A stretch of 64,000 nucleotides of DNA, from assembly GCA_030696085.1 (NCBI GenBank), contig JAUYNL010000029.1:87421-151420 (forward strand). Direction: 5' to 3'. The position numbers and the translations under genes were made by a program. The first letter of the stretch is position 1. Each line of letters begins with the position of its first letter. This document shows, one piece after another, positions 37,541 through 47,419 of the stretch. This DNA is from Luteolibacter sp. (GTDB taxonomy: Bacteria > Verrucomicrobiota > Verrucomicrobiia > Verrucomicrobiales > Akkermansiaceae). The notes beneath the pieces were generated by a model. That model searched no databases and was not told where the DNA came from. It was given only the letters and a program-made list of their open reading frames with translations.

Positions 37541-38356
37541 GTGCCCGAGCTTCCCGAAGTCGAAACCACCCGCCGGGGCATCGAGACACACCTGACCGGT
37601 GTTCGCGTCGCGGAGGTGATTGTTCGCCGTCACGATCTCCGGCAGCCGGTTTCGAAAGATCTCTCAACCATCGAGGGCCGGCGCTTCACAGCAGTGCGGA
37701 GACGCTCGAAGTATCTGCTGCTGGAAACCGATGATGCCGGCACGCTGCTCATCCACCTCGGAATGTCCGGCAGCTTGCGTGTGGTTTTCCCGTCCGATCC
37801 ATGGAAGTTACACGACCACGTCGGCATCACGCTGGACAATGGCAGGCAGATTCGGTTTCACGATCCGAGGCGTTTCGGCTTGGTACTCCGCCTCACCGGA
37901 GATCCGATGCGCCACCCGTTGTTGAAGAAGCTCGGTCCTGAGCCTTTGGAGGATGCATTTACGGCAGGGTATTTGCAATCCGCCTGTGCGAAACGATCCG
38001 CCGCCATCAAGGGGGTGATCATGGACGCAAAGGTGGTCGTCGGGGTGGGTAACATCTATGCTTCCGAGGCTTTGTTTCGCGCGGGCATCCTGCCGCGCAC
38101 CCAGGCCCGCCGCATTTCCAAAGTCCGCCTCACCCGCCTGGTCGCGGCCAGCCGCGAAGTCCTGACAGACGCCATTCAGGAAGGCGGCACGACCTTGCGG
38201 GATTTCCTCAACTCCGATGGCGAGCCCGGTTATTTCAAGCAGCGACTCTTCGTTTACGAGCGCAAGGGGCAGCCCTGCCGGGTCTGCGCAACGCCCATAC
38301 GCCACGCCGTGATCGGCCAGCGTTCGACTTACTGGTGCCCGAAATGCCAGAAGTGA
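37541..38356 (+). CDS. mutM: Formamidopyrimidine-DNA glycosylase
   Basis: 271 aa with a GTG start. The N-terminal Pro2/Glu3 nucleophile pair is in MPELPEVE, followed by the HxTH-type helix region (VGVGNIYASEALFRAGILP) and a C-terminal zinc finger with four cysteines (PCRVCATP and YWCPKCQK). It excises 8-oxoguanine and formamidopyrimidines and cleaves the abasic site. It converges with trpG with a 15-bp gap. Confidence 0.96.
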   Translation: MPELPEVETTRRGIETHLTGVRVAEVIVRRHDLRQPVSKDLSTIEGRRFTAVRRRSKYLLLETDDAGTLLIHLGMSGSLRVVFPSDPWKLHDHVGITLDNGRQIRFHDPRRFGLVLRLTGDPMRHPLLKKLGPEPLEDAFTAGYLQSACAKRSAAIKGVIMDAKVVVGVGNIYASEALFRAGILPRTQARRISKVRLTRLVAASREVLTDAIQEGGTTLRDFLNSDGEPGYFKQRLFVYERKGQPCRVCATPIRHAVIGQRSTYWCPKCQK

Positions 38357-38371
38357 GGTCCCTGAAAGTCG

Positions 38372-38935
38372 TTAGGTCTTGAGGAAATTCTCTAGCAGGC
38401 GCTTGCCGTCCTGGGTGAGGATCGACTCCGGGTGGAACTGCACCCCATGGACTGGGTGCTCCTTGTGCATCAGGCCCATGATTTCACCTTCCTCGGTCCA
38501 GGCGGTGATTTCGAGGCACTCGGGCAGCGTCTCGCGTTTGACGATGAGCGAGTGGTAGCGCGTCGCTTCAAAGGGACTCGGCATGCCGGCGAAGACGCTC
38601 TTGCCGGAGTGGTGGATCGGCGAGGTCTTGCCGTGCATCAGGCGGACGGCGCGTACGACATCGCCGCCATAGAGCTGGCCGATGGATTGATGGCCGAGGC
38701 AGACGCCGAGGATTGGAGTGGTGGCGCCGAGTGCGCGGATGAGCTCCAGCGAGATGCCCGCCTCGTTGGGCGTGCAGGGACCGGGAGAAATGCAGATGCG
38801 CTCCGGCTTGAGTGCCTTCACCTCATCGACGCTGATCACGTCGTTGCGGAATACTTTCATTTCCGCCCCCAACTCGCCGAAGTATTGCACGAGGTTGTAG
38901 GTGAAGGAATCGTAGTTATCGAGGATGAGGAGCAT
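38372..38935 (-). CDS. trpG: Anthranilate/aminodeoxychorismate synthase glutamine amidotransferase subunit
   Basis: 187 aa, a stand-alone class I glutamine amidotransferase. The nucleophile is Cys79 in [29 protein letters not shown] and [11 protein letters not shown] complete the family motifs. It supplies ammonia to TrpE (or PabB). It is 5 bp downstream of the trpE gene, so it is TrpG here, though such subunits often serve both pathways. No other trp genes are in the window. Confidence 0.92.
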   Translation of the reverse strand: MLLILDNYDSFTYNLVQYFGELGAEMKVFRNDVISVDEVKALKPERICISPGPCTPNEAGISLELIRALGATTPILGVCLGHQSIGQLYGGDVVRAVRLMHGKTSPIHHSGKSVFAGMPSPFEATRYHSLIVKRETLPECLEITAWTEEGEIMGLMHKEHPVHGVQFHPESILTQDGKRLLENFLKT

Positions 38936-38940
38936 TGAAA

Positions 38941-40455
38941 TCAGTCTTCGAGTGTTCTGGCAAGGGCGATGGCGCGGAGCATGCCCTTGGCCTTGTTGAC
39001 GGTTTCGATGTATTCGTAGGTGGGATCGGAATCGGCGACGACTCCGGCACCGGCCTGGACGTATGCCTTGCCATTCTTAAGCAGGCAGGTGCGCAGGGTG
39101 ATGCAGGAATCGTGCGAGCCATCGAAGCCGAAATAACCGACCGCTCCGGCATAGGCGCAGCGTTTGTGTTTCTCCAGCGAGTTGATGATCTGCATCGCCC
39201 GGATTTTCGGCGCGCCGCTCACGGTTCCCGCGGGAAACGTGGCGCGCAGCACGTCATAGGCGCTATGCGCTGGATCGAGCTCGCCGCTCACGTTGGAAAC
39301 GATGTGCATCACATGGCTGTAGCGCTCCACGATCATGAAATCATCCACCTTCACCGAGGAGTGCCTGGCGATGCGGCCCACGTCGTTGCGCGCGAGGTCC
39401 ACCAGCATGAGGTGCTCCGCGCGTTCCTTTGGATCGGCTAACAGATCAGCGGCGAGCGCGTCGTCCTCCTCCGGAGTAGCGCCCCTCCAGCGGGTTCCGG
39501 CGATGGGGCGGATGTCGATGCGGCCGTGGATCGAACGCACATGGACTTCCGGCGAGCTGCCGACGAGCGAGAAATCGCCGAGTTCGAGAATGAACATGTA
39601 AGGCGAAGGATTTACGAAACGCAGCGCCCGGTAGAGGTCCACTGGTGGGAGCTCGAAGTCGGTTTCGAAACGCTGGCTCGGCACGAACTGGAAGATGTCG
39701 CCGGCGGCGATGAACTCCTTGCCGGCCAGCACGATGGCCTCGAACTCCTCCTGGGTCGTGTTGCTGCGGGCATCCACCGGTTCCACCTTCAAAAGGCCGT
39801 TGAGCGCCGGGACGTGCAGCGGACGGTTGAGGATTTCCACGATGGCGGCGATTTTTCCACAGGCCTCGGCATGGGCATCGGCGGGAGTGGGAAATTCGTC
39901 GATGAACGCGTTGGCGATCACTGACAGGCGGCGCAAACGGTGATCAAAGACGAGCAGCGTGTCCGCTAGCAGAAACATCGCGTCCGGAATGCCCAGCGGG
40001 TCTGGCGGCGGGGGGCCGAGTGTGGGCTCGAACTGGCGCACCGCGTCATAGGACAGGTAGCCGACCATGCCGCCGGAAAATATGGGCAACGCGCCGTGGG
40101 TGACCGGCTTGTAGGCGGCCATTTCCAGTTCCAGAGCGGCGAGCACATCGTCGGGTGCGGTGTAGGTTCTGGTTTTCGGGCCCTCGCGGATGGTGATTTG
40201 CTTGTCGCGCGCCTCGAACACCCGGCGCGGATTACTGCCGATGATCGACCAGCGGCCGCCTTTCTCGGTGCTTTCCGCACTTTCAAGCAGGAACGAATGG
40301 CGGCTGTCGCGCAGCTTGAGGTAGGCGGATAACGGAGTCTCGAAGTCCGCCGCCAACTGGGTGTGAACAGGTACGACATTTCCGCGCTCCGCCAGAGTGG
40401 CAAACACTTCCAAAGATGGCTCGACCGGAATGGAACTCACAACGCGGCGAAGCAT
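38941..40455 (-). CDS. trpE: Anthranilate synthase component I
   Basis: 504 aa. The LLES motif ([10 protein letters not shown]) that binds feedback tryptophan is intact, as are [37 protein letters not shown] and [16 protein letters not shown]. It makes anthranilate from chorismate with ammonia from TrpG. The ATG ending at 40455 is chosen; the longer frame adds 29 residues without similarity. No clear trp leader peptide was seen between it and the sigma-factor gene that diverges from it. Confidence 0.93.
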   Translation of the reverse strand: MLRRVVSSIPVEPSLEVFATLAERGNVVPVHTQLAADFETPLSAYLKLRDSRHSFLLESAESTEKGGRWSIIGSNPRRVFEARDKQITIREGPKTRTYTAPDDVLAALELEMAAYKPVTHGALPIFSGGMVGYLSYDAVRQFEPTLGPPPPDPLGIPDAMFLLADTLLVFDHRLRRLSVIANAFIDEFPTPADAHAEACGKIAAIVEILNRPLHVPALNGLLKVEPVDARSNTTQEEFEAIVLAGKEFIAAGDIFQFVPSQRFETDFELPPVDLYRALRFVNPSPYMFILELGDFSLVGSSPEVHVRSIHGRIDIRPIAGTRWRGATPEEDDALAADLLADPKERAEHLMLVDLARNDVGRIARHSSVKVDDFMIVERYSHVMHIVSNVSGELDPAHSAYDVLRATFPAGTVSGAPKIRAMQIINSLEKHKRCAYAGAVGYFGFDGSHDSCITLRTCLLKNGKAYVQAGAGVVADSDPTYEYIETVNKAKGMLRAIALARTLED

Positions 40456-40608
40456 GCCCGGGAAATGCGACAGGGCAAGCCCGGAGAGGCGTTGGGCTTT
40501 TGATTGATGCCGCTGGATTTTTATCCAGCGTGAGGCTTTCATGCCGCGCGGGGCAGGGAAATGCTTTCCTCACACCCGCGAAACAAATTCCGATTTCCGC
40601 GACGCTGT

Positions 40609-41208
40609 ATGGACGAGATTTCCGACATGTCCACTCTGACCGCACTAGCCCCTGCCACAGGCCGCGCTCCGTCCGAATGGCGGGAGTGGCTGCAAATCAA
40701 CGGCCCGAAAATGCTGCTGTTTGCCCGCCAGCAGACTCGCGCCCACCAGGATGCGGAGGATGTCCTGCAGGACGCGATGGTGAAACTCATCGAGAAGATC
40801 CGCCATGATGAATTCATCGGTGGGCCGGAGGCATGGCAGCCGTATCTTTATACCACCATTCGGCGTCTCGCGATCGATCTCAGCCGCCGGGACGACCGCC
40901 GTAAGCGCCGTGAGGATACGGTAGGGGCCGAAACCGGGGAATCCCGGCAAGAGGCGTTTCACCCGTGGTTTGATAGCGAATCGTCAGACGATGAAACGCG
41001 CGTCCAGCTTGAGCAAAAACTCAAGGAACTACCGGAAAAGTTCGCGGAAGTCATCATTATGAAAGTTTGGGGCGAGCGGACTTTCGCGGAAATCGGGGAA
41101 ACTCTCGGCATTTCTCAAAACACAGCGGCCTCACGGTATCGCTATGGACTTGAAGCTCTCAAGCGGAGTCTCGGAGGAGCCCGCCGCCGCGGCGATCTAT
41201 CAATCTGA
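40609..41208 (+). CDS. ECF-type RNA polymerase sigma factor
   Basis: About 199 aa. Region 2 contains DAEDVLQDAMVKLIEKI and YLYTTIRRLAIDLSRRDDRR; region 4 has LKELPEKFAEVIIMKVWGER followed by the HTH ISQNTAASRYRYGLEAL. The start at 40609 (MDEISDM) is provisional, with alternatives at 40561 and 40627. It heads a unit with a probable membrane-anchored partner and a PDZ-domain secreted protein, a layout like envelope-stress sigma systems. Confidence 0.85.
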   Translation: MDEISDMSTLTALAPATGRAPSEWREWLQINGPKMLLFARQQTRAHQDAEDVLQDAMVKLIEKIRHDEFIGGPEAWQPYLYTTIRRLAIDLSRRDDRRKRREDTVGAETGESRQEAFHPWFDSESSDDETRVQLEQKLKELPEKFAEVIIMKVWGERTFAEIGETLGISQNTAASRYRYGLEALKRSLGGARRRGDLSI

Positions 41209-41228
41209 AATTCCTTACCTCAACCGCC

Positions 41229-41858
41229 ATGCCTACCGATCCATCATCCGTTGAAAACGATCTCCGGCTACTGCGTGCCGCAGCGCTCGATGAATCGCTG
41301 CTGGCACGGCTCGAAGCCTGCTCCGGGGGAACGTGGACCCGGCTCGATCCGCAGGAACTCCAGCTGGAACAAGAACTCCGCGGTATCCTGCCTGCCCGGT
41401 TGCCGGATACCTTGATGGCCTCCCTGCATGCCTCGCTCGCCGGAGTCCCATTCACCGCTTCCCAACCGAAAATCGTTCGTTTCCCGGTTCGTCAACCCGC
41501 AGCATCCCGTCCCCACCGCCACTGGTGGAGCGCCGCCGCCGCCGTCGCGCTTTTCGGCGGGCTCGCCGGCTGGCTGGTTCCCACCGGTAATCCGGCAAAC
41601 CCCGTCGCCGCAGCGGAGCCCGCCGTACCTGTCATCCGTTCCGCGCCGAGCGGTAGTCCGCTCATTCCCGCCGGTTTCAACCGCGGCCTCAGCGAGGCGA
41701 GCGACGAGGGGGTCATCTGGCAATCCAGCCGCCAGCCGCACCGCGTGCTGCGCGTTGTCTATCAGGAGCGCGTCACCCTCAAGGATGCGGAGGGTCGCAC
41801 CTATCAGATGGAGCAACCCAAGGTGGAATTCATCATCGTTCCCGCCAAGACCGATTGA
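41229..41858 (+). CDS. Membrane protein following the ECF sigma factor (possible anti-sigma factor)
   Basis: 209 aa. The N-terminal ~70 residues are helical and acidic (ENDLRLLRAAALDESLLARL), a single membrane helix lies at about residues 98-116 (WWSAAAAVALFGGLAGWLVP), and the C-terminal part is extracytoplasmic (VLRVVYQERVTLKDAEGRTY). This topology fits a single-pass anti-sigma factor, but no ASD or zinc (HxxxCxxC) motif is visible, so the role is inferred from the position directly after the sigma gene. Confidence 0.6.
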   Translation: MPTDPSSVENDLRLLRAAALDESLLARLEACSGGTWTRLDPQELQLEQELRGILPARLPDTLMASLHASLAGVPFTASQPKIVRFPVRQPAASRPHRHWWSAAAAVALFGGLAGWLVPTGNPANPVAAAEPAVPVIRSAPSGSPLIPAGFNRGLSEASDEGVIWQSSRQPHRVLRVVYQERVTLKDAEGRTYQMEQPKVEFIIVPAKTD

Positions 41859-41912
41859 GTCCGGGTGTGAGAAACAAAATCAACCTCCAGCCGCGCTGTT
41901 CCGGTATCAATT

Positions 41913-42899
41913 ATGAAAACCATAACTTTCCCAACAATCACCGCCGGGTTGCTTGCCATGCTCGTCGCCCCGGCGACCGCGATCGAGGCCCCACCGGATG
42001 ACGCGCCGCCTCCGGTGGAGGTGATGCCTCCCTCCGTTCGGGAAGCTGCGCCCGCTGCGGATGCTGCCGCCGTGAAGGCGGAAACCGCCTATCTGGGCGT
42101 GGTTTCCACTGAGATTCCTGAAATGCTCGCCGCGCACCTCGGCCTCGCGCCGGTCGAAGGCATTGTCGTGAGGGCTCTCATGCCTGACGGCCCCGCTGCC
42201 AAGGCCGGTCTCGCGGTGCATGATGTCATCACCCGCGTCGCTGGCGAAGCGGTGGACTCCTCCGAGGATCTCACCAGGCAAGTCACCGCGCACCGCCCCG
42301 GAGACATCGTCCATCTCGATGTGATCCACAAGGGCAAACCTGCGGGAATGGAGGTCACTCTGGGCCTTCGCCCTGAAGTGGCGGGCATGCCGCCCGTTGC
42401 CGGGCCGCGTGCCCTTGATGACCTGAATCTCGATGGGATTCCCAAGGAACTGGCAGACCGCGTGCGCGGCATGATCGAAGGAAATCTGGGTGAGCTGCGG
42501 CTTGATTTCGAGCGTGGTGTGGAGGAGGCGGCCCCTCAAATGGAGGATGCCTTGCGCGACATGAAGCGGCGCATGGAAAAAGCCATGCGGGGCCTGCAGG
42601 TGCCGGATATTCCGCAAGAGGGCGGGATCCAGATTCATCAGGGCGCGACCATCCGTCTGATGGATGAGCAGGGAAGCATCGAGTTGAAATCCAACGAAGG
42701 CGGCAAGGAAATCACCGTGCGCGACAAGGGTCACAAGATAGTCTGGAGCGGCCCATGGGACACGGATCAGGACAAGGCCGCCGCTCCCGAGGATGTCCGC
42801 CAGCGCGTGGAACGTCTCAATTTCGATGCCGGATTTGGCGGTAATGGTCTGCGCCTGCAATTTCGCGGCGGCGATCTCGCACCGGAGATGCCCGAGTGA
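41913..42899 (+). CDS. Secreted PDZ-domain protein
   Basis: 328 aa with a signal peptide (PTITAGLLAMLVAPATAI) and a single PDZ domain from about residue 60 to 160 (VEGIVVRALMPDGPAAKAGL, VHDVITRVAGEAVDSSEDL, DIVHLDVIHKGKP). No trypsin-like protease domain is present, so it is a PDZ adaptor rather than DegP. The remainder is charged and helical. It is the third gene of the sigma-factor cluster, which suggests an envelope-stress or surface-protein role. Confidence 0.8.
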   Translation: MKTITFPTITAGLLAMLVAPATAIEAPPDDAPPPVEVMPPSVREAAPAADAAAVKAETAYLGVVSTEIPEMLAAHLGLAPVEGIVVRALMPDGPAAKAGLAVHDVITRVAGEAVDSSEDLTRQVTAHRPGDIVHLDVIHKGKPAGMEVTLGLRPEVAGMPPVAGPRALDDLNLDGIPKELADRVRGMIEGNLGELRLDFERGVEEAAPQMEDALRDMKRRMEKAMRGLQVPDIPQEGGIQIHQGATIRLMDEQGSIELKSNEGGKEITVRDKGHKIVWSGPWDTDQDKAAAPEDVRQRVERLNFDAGFGGNGLRLQFRGGDLAPEMPE

Positions 42900-42988
42900 T
42901 GGCTTTTTGGTTGGAGGAACGCGATTGGAGGCGTTCATGGAGACACCCGTGTCCGGCCAGTCCGGGCGCGGGTGAATCATGATTTCCA

Positions 42989-43435
42989 TCAGGCATCAAC
43001 GCCGGTCGTCTTGCCGCTGAGCGTCACCGTAGCGCTTGCCAAAGATTTGTCCGCCACCCGCACCTCTCCATCGATTTGCACGAGCCCGCCCATGCGGCCC
43101 TGGACCTTGGCGCGGATTTCCAGCACATCCCCGGGCGTTGCCGCTCCGAGAATTTTCGCCGCGCGAACGCCGCTGAGGCGGAGATCTTCCAGAGGCGCGA
43201 TCTCGGGATGGGTTTGCGCCACCACACCGCCCAGTTGCGCGATCGCCTCGATGAGAATCACTCCCGGGACCATGGGGTTTCCCGGAAAGTGCCCCTTCAG
43301 AAAGGCTGAATCATCGCGCACCTGATAGATGGCGGTGGCTTCTCGTCCGGGATCAAGGTTCGTCAACGCATCGACGAATCGGAACGAATCGCCGTGCGGC
43401 AATCGATTCAAAGCGGTCTCAAAATCGGCATTCAT
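42989..43435 (-). CDS. FabZ-family 3-hydroxyacyl-ACP dehydratase-like protein
   Basis: 148 aa hot-dog fold protein. The catalytic pair is in LKGHFPGNPMVPGVILIEAI (His followed by Glu in the PGVxxxEA motif), as in FabZ/FabA. The rest resembles FabZ less closely, so it could dehydrate a specialised acyl chain. It is a single gene 47 bp from the sod gene. Confidence 0.82.
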   Translation of the reverse strand: MNADFETALNRLPHGDSFRFVDALTNLDPGREATAIYQVRDDSAFLKGHFPGNPMVPGVILIEAIAQLGGVVAQTHPEIAPLEDLRLSGVRAAKILGAATPGDVLEIRAKVQGRMGGLVQIDGEVRVADKSLASATVTLSGKTTGVDA

Positions 43436-43482
43436 TCAGACACGATTCCGAGTCCCGCTTTTCCAGTTGATTCCGTAGGCTG

Positions 43483-44106
43483 TCACTTGGCGAAATTCGC
43501 GGCGACCACATCCCAGTTCACCACGTTCCAGAAAGCTGCGATGTAGTCGGGACGACGATTCTGATAGTTCAGGTAATAGGCGTGTTCCCAGACATCGAGG
43601 CCGAGGATCGGCTTGCCGGAGCAGCCTGCGACGCCCTCGCCCATACACGGGCAGTCCTGATTCGCGGTGGAGCACACCGCGAGCGAGCCATCCGTCTTTT
43701 TCACCAGCCATGCCCAGCCGGAGCCGAAGCGGGTGGCACCCGCCTTGGCGAAGGCTTCCTTGAAGGCGTCCAGGGAGCCGAATGCCTTGTCGATGGCCGC
43801 CGCGAGATCGCCGGAAGGGGCCTTGGCACCGCCCGGAGCGATGACTTGCCAGAAAAACGAGTGGTTCCCGTGGCCGCCACCGTTGTTGCGCACCGCAGTG
43901 CGGATGTCATCCGGCAGGGAGGCGAGGTCGCCGAGGATTTCGCAGAGTGATTTCGCTTCCAGGTCGGCTTTGCCGGCGATGGCGTTGTTGAGATTGCTAA
44001 TGTATGCCTGATGGTGCTTCGAATGATGGATTTCCATCGTGCGGGCGTCAATGTGGGGTTCGAGCGCGTCATAGGCGTATCCGAGGTCGGGAAGTGTGTG
44101 GGCCAT
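43483..44106 (-). CDS. sod: Superoxide dismutase, Mn-type
   Basis: 207 aa. The metal ligands are in HHSKHHQAY and [11 protein letters not shown], and the last two in [19 protein letters not shown]. Gly at the Gln69-type position together with Gln in STANQDCP is the pattern of Mn enzymes rather than Fe. An unusual stretch [13 protein letters not shown] with three cysteines lies between NQD and the final metal helix. The start at 44106 excludes a poorly conserved 37-residue extension. Confidence 0.9.
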   Translation of the reverse strand: MAHTLPDLGYAYDALEPHIDARTMEIHHSKHHQAYISNLNNAIAGKADLEAKSLCEILGDLASLPDDIRTAVRNNGGGHGNHSFFWQVIAPGGAKAPSGDLAAAIDKAFGSLDAFKEAFAKAGATRFGSGWAWLVKKTDGSLAVCSTANQDCPCMGEGVAGCSGKPILGLDVWEHAYYLNYQNRRPDYIAAFWNVVNWDVVAANFAK

Positions 44107-44215
44107 GGTGTTAGGGGAGTTTGGTTTGCGTATCGCCCGGTGGTTCGATATGAACTCTGCACGGCGACACCGCCTACGAAACCGAGCTTTCATCCACCCG
44201 CAAGCGAAATTCCCC

Positions 44216-45751
44216 ATGAGCCTGATTCTTCCACCTGAAATCGCACCCTATTTGTCCGAAATCATCGCCGTGATCGCCGGCTTGCTGGTCGGTTGGTTGT
44301 TCACCCGGCTTGCCTCATCGGGGAAAATCTCCGCCGGCATTGAGCGCCTGAAGGCTGAGGAACGCCGCTCGGCGGAAATCGAGGCCCGCCTTGCACATAC
44401 CGCTGCCGAATCCCAGCGCAACGAACAGGACGCCCAGAATTTCCGCAGCCAACTCGCAGAAATCCGCTCCCGCCTTGAGTTCGAACTCAAAGCCGCCGCC
44501 GAAAAACAAGCCCTGCTCGAACGCGCCGAAATCAAGCTCTCCGACACCTTCAAAGCCCTTTCCGCCGACGCCCTGCGCGCCTCGTCCGAGCAATTCCTCC
44601 ATCTCGCGAAATCCTCGCTTTCCACCCAGACCGAGGAAGCCAAGGGAGAAATCGAAAAACGCAAGGTCGCCATCGAAAATCTCGTCAAACCCGTCGCCGA
44701 TTCGCTCGGAAAATTCGAAATCCGCATCGGCGAGATCGAAAAACTCCGCGCAGGAGCCTACTCCGAACTCAAGGAACAGGTCCGCGCCCTCGGCGAAGGC
44801 CAACTCGGCCTTCAGCGCGAAACCGCCTCGCTCGTCAAGGCCCTGCGCCAGCCCACCGGCCGCGGCCAATGGGGGGAAATGCAACTCCGCCGCGTGGTCG
44901 AACTTGCCGGCATGCAGGAGCACTGCGATTTCGAAATCCAGCACAGCACCACCAACGATGAAGGCAAAAAACTCCGCCCAGACCTCATCGTCCGCCTGCC
45001 CGGCGGGAAAACCATCGTCGTTGACTCGAAAACCCCGATGGACGGCTACCTCGATGCGCTCGAAGCCACCGATGACCAGGTCCGTGAGGAGGCTCTGCAA
45101 CGCCACGCCCGCCAGGTCCGCACACATATCCAACAGCTTTCCTCGAAAAACTACACCGCGCAGTTTGCCCGGACGCCGGAGTTCACCGTGCTTTTCCTGC
45201 CCAGCGAATCGTTCTTTTCCGCCGCGCTACAAAGCGATCCCGGCCTGATCGAACGCGGCGTCGATCAAGGCGTCATTCTCGCCACGCCCACCACCCTCAT
45301 CGCCTTGCTGCGCGCCGTTTCTTACGGCTGGAGACAGGAATCCATCGCCGAAAACGCCCGCGAGATCTCCTTGTTGGGCCGCACCCTGCATGAACGCCTT
45401 GGCAAGCTGGCCGATCATTTCGCCAAGCTCGGTCGCTCGCTCGGCAATGCGGTGGAGAACTACAACAGCGCCATCGGTTCCTTCGAAACCCGCGTGCTCA
45501 CCACCGCCCGCAAGTTCGAGGAGCTCAAGGCCGCGCCCGAAACCGCCACCATCGCCAATCTGGAGCCGGTGGACAGCGTCCCGCGCATGCTCCAGGCTAA
45601 CGGCAGCCCGCCGCCCGCAAGGATCACCTTTGATCCCGGCAAGGCGGCGTCCCTGCTCGCCCCGCACATGGAGGACGATTTCACCTTCGTCCCCGATGCC
45701 CCGACGAGCGCCCGCAGCGCCGCCGCAGACCTGCGCTCCGCGCTGGAGTGA
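44216..45751 (+). CDS. rmuC: DNA recombination protein RmuC
   Basis: 511 aa. A membrane anchor lies near the N-terminus ([18 protein letters not shown]), then a long coiled coil (about residues 35-200) and the conserved RmuC core: [77 protein letters not shown]. RmuC limits rearrangements at inverted repeats. The start at 44216 is supported by [16 protein letters not shown]. Confidence 0.94.
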   Translation: MSLILPPEIAPYLSEIIAVIAGLLVGWLFTRLASSGKISAGIERLKAEERRSAEIEARLAHTAAESQRNEQDAQNFRSQLAEIRSRLEFELKAAAEKQALLERAEIKLSDTFKALSADALRASSEQFLHLAKSSLSTQTEEAKGEIEKRKVAIENLVKPVADSLGKFEIRIGEIEKLRAGAYSELKEQVRALGEGQLGLQRETASLVKALRQPTGRGQWGEMQLRRVVELAGMQEHCDFEIQHSTTNDEGKKLRPDLIVRLPGGKTIVVDSKTPMDGYLDALEATDDQVREEALQRHARQVRTHIQQLSSKNYTAQFARTPEFTVLFLPSESFFSAALQSDPGLIERGVDQGVILATPTTLIALLRAVSYGWRQESIAENAREISLLGRTLHERLGKLADHFAKLGRSLGNAVENYNSAIGSFETRVLTTARKFEELKAAPETATIANLEPVDSVPRMLQANGSPPPARITFDPGKAASLLAPHMEDDFTFVPDAPTSARSAAADLRSALE

Positions 45752-46127
45752 GCGCGTGCGCTTGCCTTTCCCCGCCAATGACTTGGTTGCCTCCATGACC
45801 TCGACCTTTGGTCCACTCATCCGAAGCCATCGGGCCGGCTGAGAAATCCGCAATCACGGAACGCGCGACGTGCTGTGGGGAGGAAGATAAGACCCGCTCG
45901 GGCAATTGGACTCTCAACGCCTCTCTGGAGATCCTGCGCGTGGCGCTCATCCTGGTGGAATTCCGCCTGCGTGGCAGCCTCTTCCTGCCTGGTATTTTCG
46001 AGCAACGTGCCCACTCCACCGTCCCGGAATTCCGCATGCTCAAAGGAAAAGACCGAGGGCAAGCATCAACCATGTGTCGATTCCGATAATATCCTTGTCA
46101 GAAACGCCCTGAACTCAACTATCGCCC
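45752..46127. other. Gene-free stretch, nothing recognised
   Basis: 376 bp between rmuC and the barrel-like protein. A minus-strand frame of about 80 codons exists but shows no family likeness. No repeats or RNA features were seen; the promoter of the next gene should be near its right end. Confidence 0.6.
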
Positions 46128-47042
46128 ATGCCTACCAAACTCACACTCGCAGTCTGGATGACCTGCCTCGCCGCAGCAAACGCCGGTGAACCCGCAGCCG
46201 TCCCGGACGCTCCCGCCCAGGAAAAACTCCCCAATATGGATGTTTCCATGGGCTTCCTCACCTATTCCGACGCAATGGACTTCGACGATCTCCACGGCAG
46301 TCTGAGTGTCGCCGAGTTTGATTTCATCTCGCTGCTTTCACGTCCGATCACCGTGGCTGGCGACATCATGCTGGTGCCTCTCGTGCAATATGGCTGGACG
46401 GGACTGGATTTCGACGACGTGAACCCCGGATTTCCAATCGATGACGAGGATCTTCATTCCGCGTCGCTGCATCTGGCGGCGGTCAAACTTAATCGGGATT
46501 CGCCATGGTTCTACGGTGGCTGGGCACGCGCCGAGATCGCCAGCGATTTCCAACACATTAACGGCGACGACATCACTTTTGATATCGCCGGAGGTGTCGG
46601 CTATCGTTTCAGTGAAAACTTCACGCTGGCCGCTGGTGCCGCAGTGCTCAACTTCAACGGTGATACCTGGATTTGCCCGGGCATCAATTTCGACTGGGTG
46701 GTCGGCGATCAGGTGCGCATCGGCCTGTATGGCCCCATGCCCCTCGCGACCTACACCCCCAACGAAGACTGGGCCTTCAGCCTGCGCGGATTCCCCGGTG
46801 GCGGAGTATGGAACATCACCGATGACAATGGCGACTCCAAGTCCATCAATCTCACCTCCTATCAGGTGGGTGCCTTCGTAGGTCGCAGGCTCACCGGCAA
46901 ACTCTGGCTCAATGCCGGTGTGGGCATGACCATCTTCAATGGCATCGAATACTCCGATCAGGATGGCGACGATGAAATCCTCGATGAGGACATGGAAAGC
47001 GGGCTCTTCGGCCAGATCGGCCTGAGTCTCAAGGCTTGGTAA
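46128..47042 (+). CDS. Probable outer-membrane beta-barrel protein
   Basis: 304 aa with a signal peptide (LTLAVWMTCLAAANAGEP). The rest is rich in alternating hydrophobic and polar residues with aromatic belts, e.g. FSENFTLAAGAAVLNFNG, VRIGLYGPMPLATYTPNEDW and GLFGQIGLSLKAW at the C-terminus, as expected for amphipathic strands. Several acidic clusters (QDGDDEILDEDME) could bind cations. No specific family is recognised. Confidence 0.55.
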   Translation: MPTKLTLAVWMTCLAAANAGEPAAVPDAPAQEKLPNMDVSMGFLTYSDAMDFDDLHGSLSVAEFDFISLLSRPITVAGDIMLVPLVQYGWTGLDFDDVNPGFPIDDEDLHSASLHLAAVKLNRDSPWFYGGWARAEIASDFQHINGDDITFDIAGGVGYRFSENFTLAAGAAVLNFNGDTWICPGINFDWVVGDQVRIGLYGPMPLATYTPNEDWAFSLRGFPGGGVWNITDDNGDSKSINLTSYQVGAFVGRRLTGKLWLNAGVGMTIFNGIEYSDQDGDDEILDEDMESGLFGQIGLSLKAW

Positions 47043-47173
47043 AGTCAGCATCCCATATCCTGCCCTGCGTCGCCTGAGAATTGCGGCTTGGTGGTCTTGG
47101 CGGCAGGCGGGCCAGGGTTCCTCCATTAGGGAAATACCACGGGAGGGCTTTCTAACAGCCCGCGCGCCGTAAC

Positions 47174-47239
47174 TTCAGACATCCTGATCCGGGCACCGCA
47201 AATTCAAGACTTTGCGGTGCCCGGATCAGAATGTCTGAA
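47174..47239. repeat. Long inverted repeat (29-bp arms, 8-nt spacer)
   Basis: TTCAGACATCCTGATCCGGG and following bases (47,174-47,202) are mirrored at 47,211-47,239 with one mismatch. The hairpin ends in no U tract and lies between a barrel gene and the esterase gene. It may be an attenuator, a structured leader, or a palindromic mobile repeat. Confidence 0.75.
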
Positions 47240-47419
47240 CCTGGGGCACCGTCATCGTCGCGGAAGTCGATCTAGACTCCCGTTTGCAATGGTCCAGCCT
47301 CGGCGACTTTAAAGGAACGATTCCGCGCCACCGCCCGCCGGTACCCGGTGAACTCGGCAAGCCCGGCGCGAAATGCCTTTTTCTCTGGTTCACCAGCCCG
47401 CCATGGATAGGCTCCGGGG

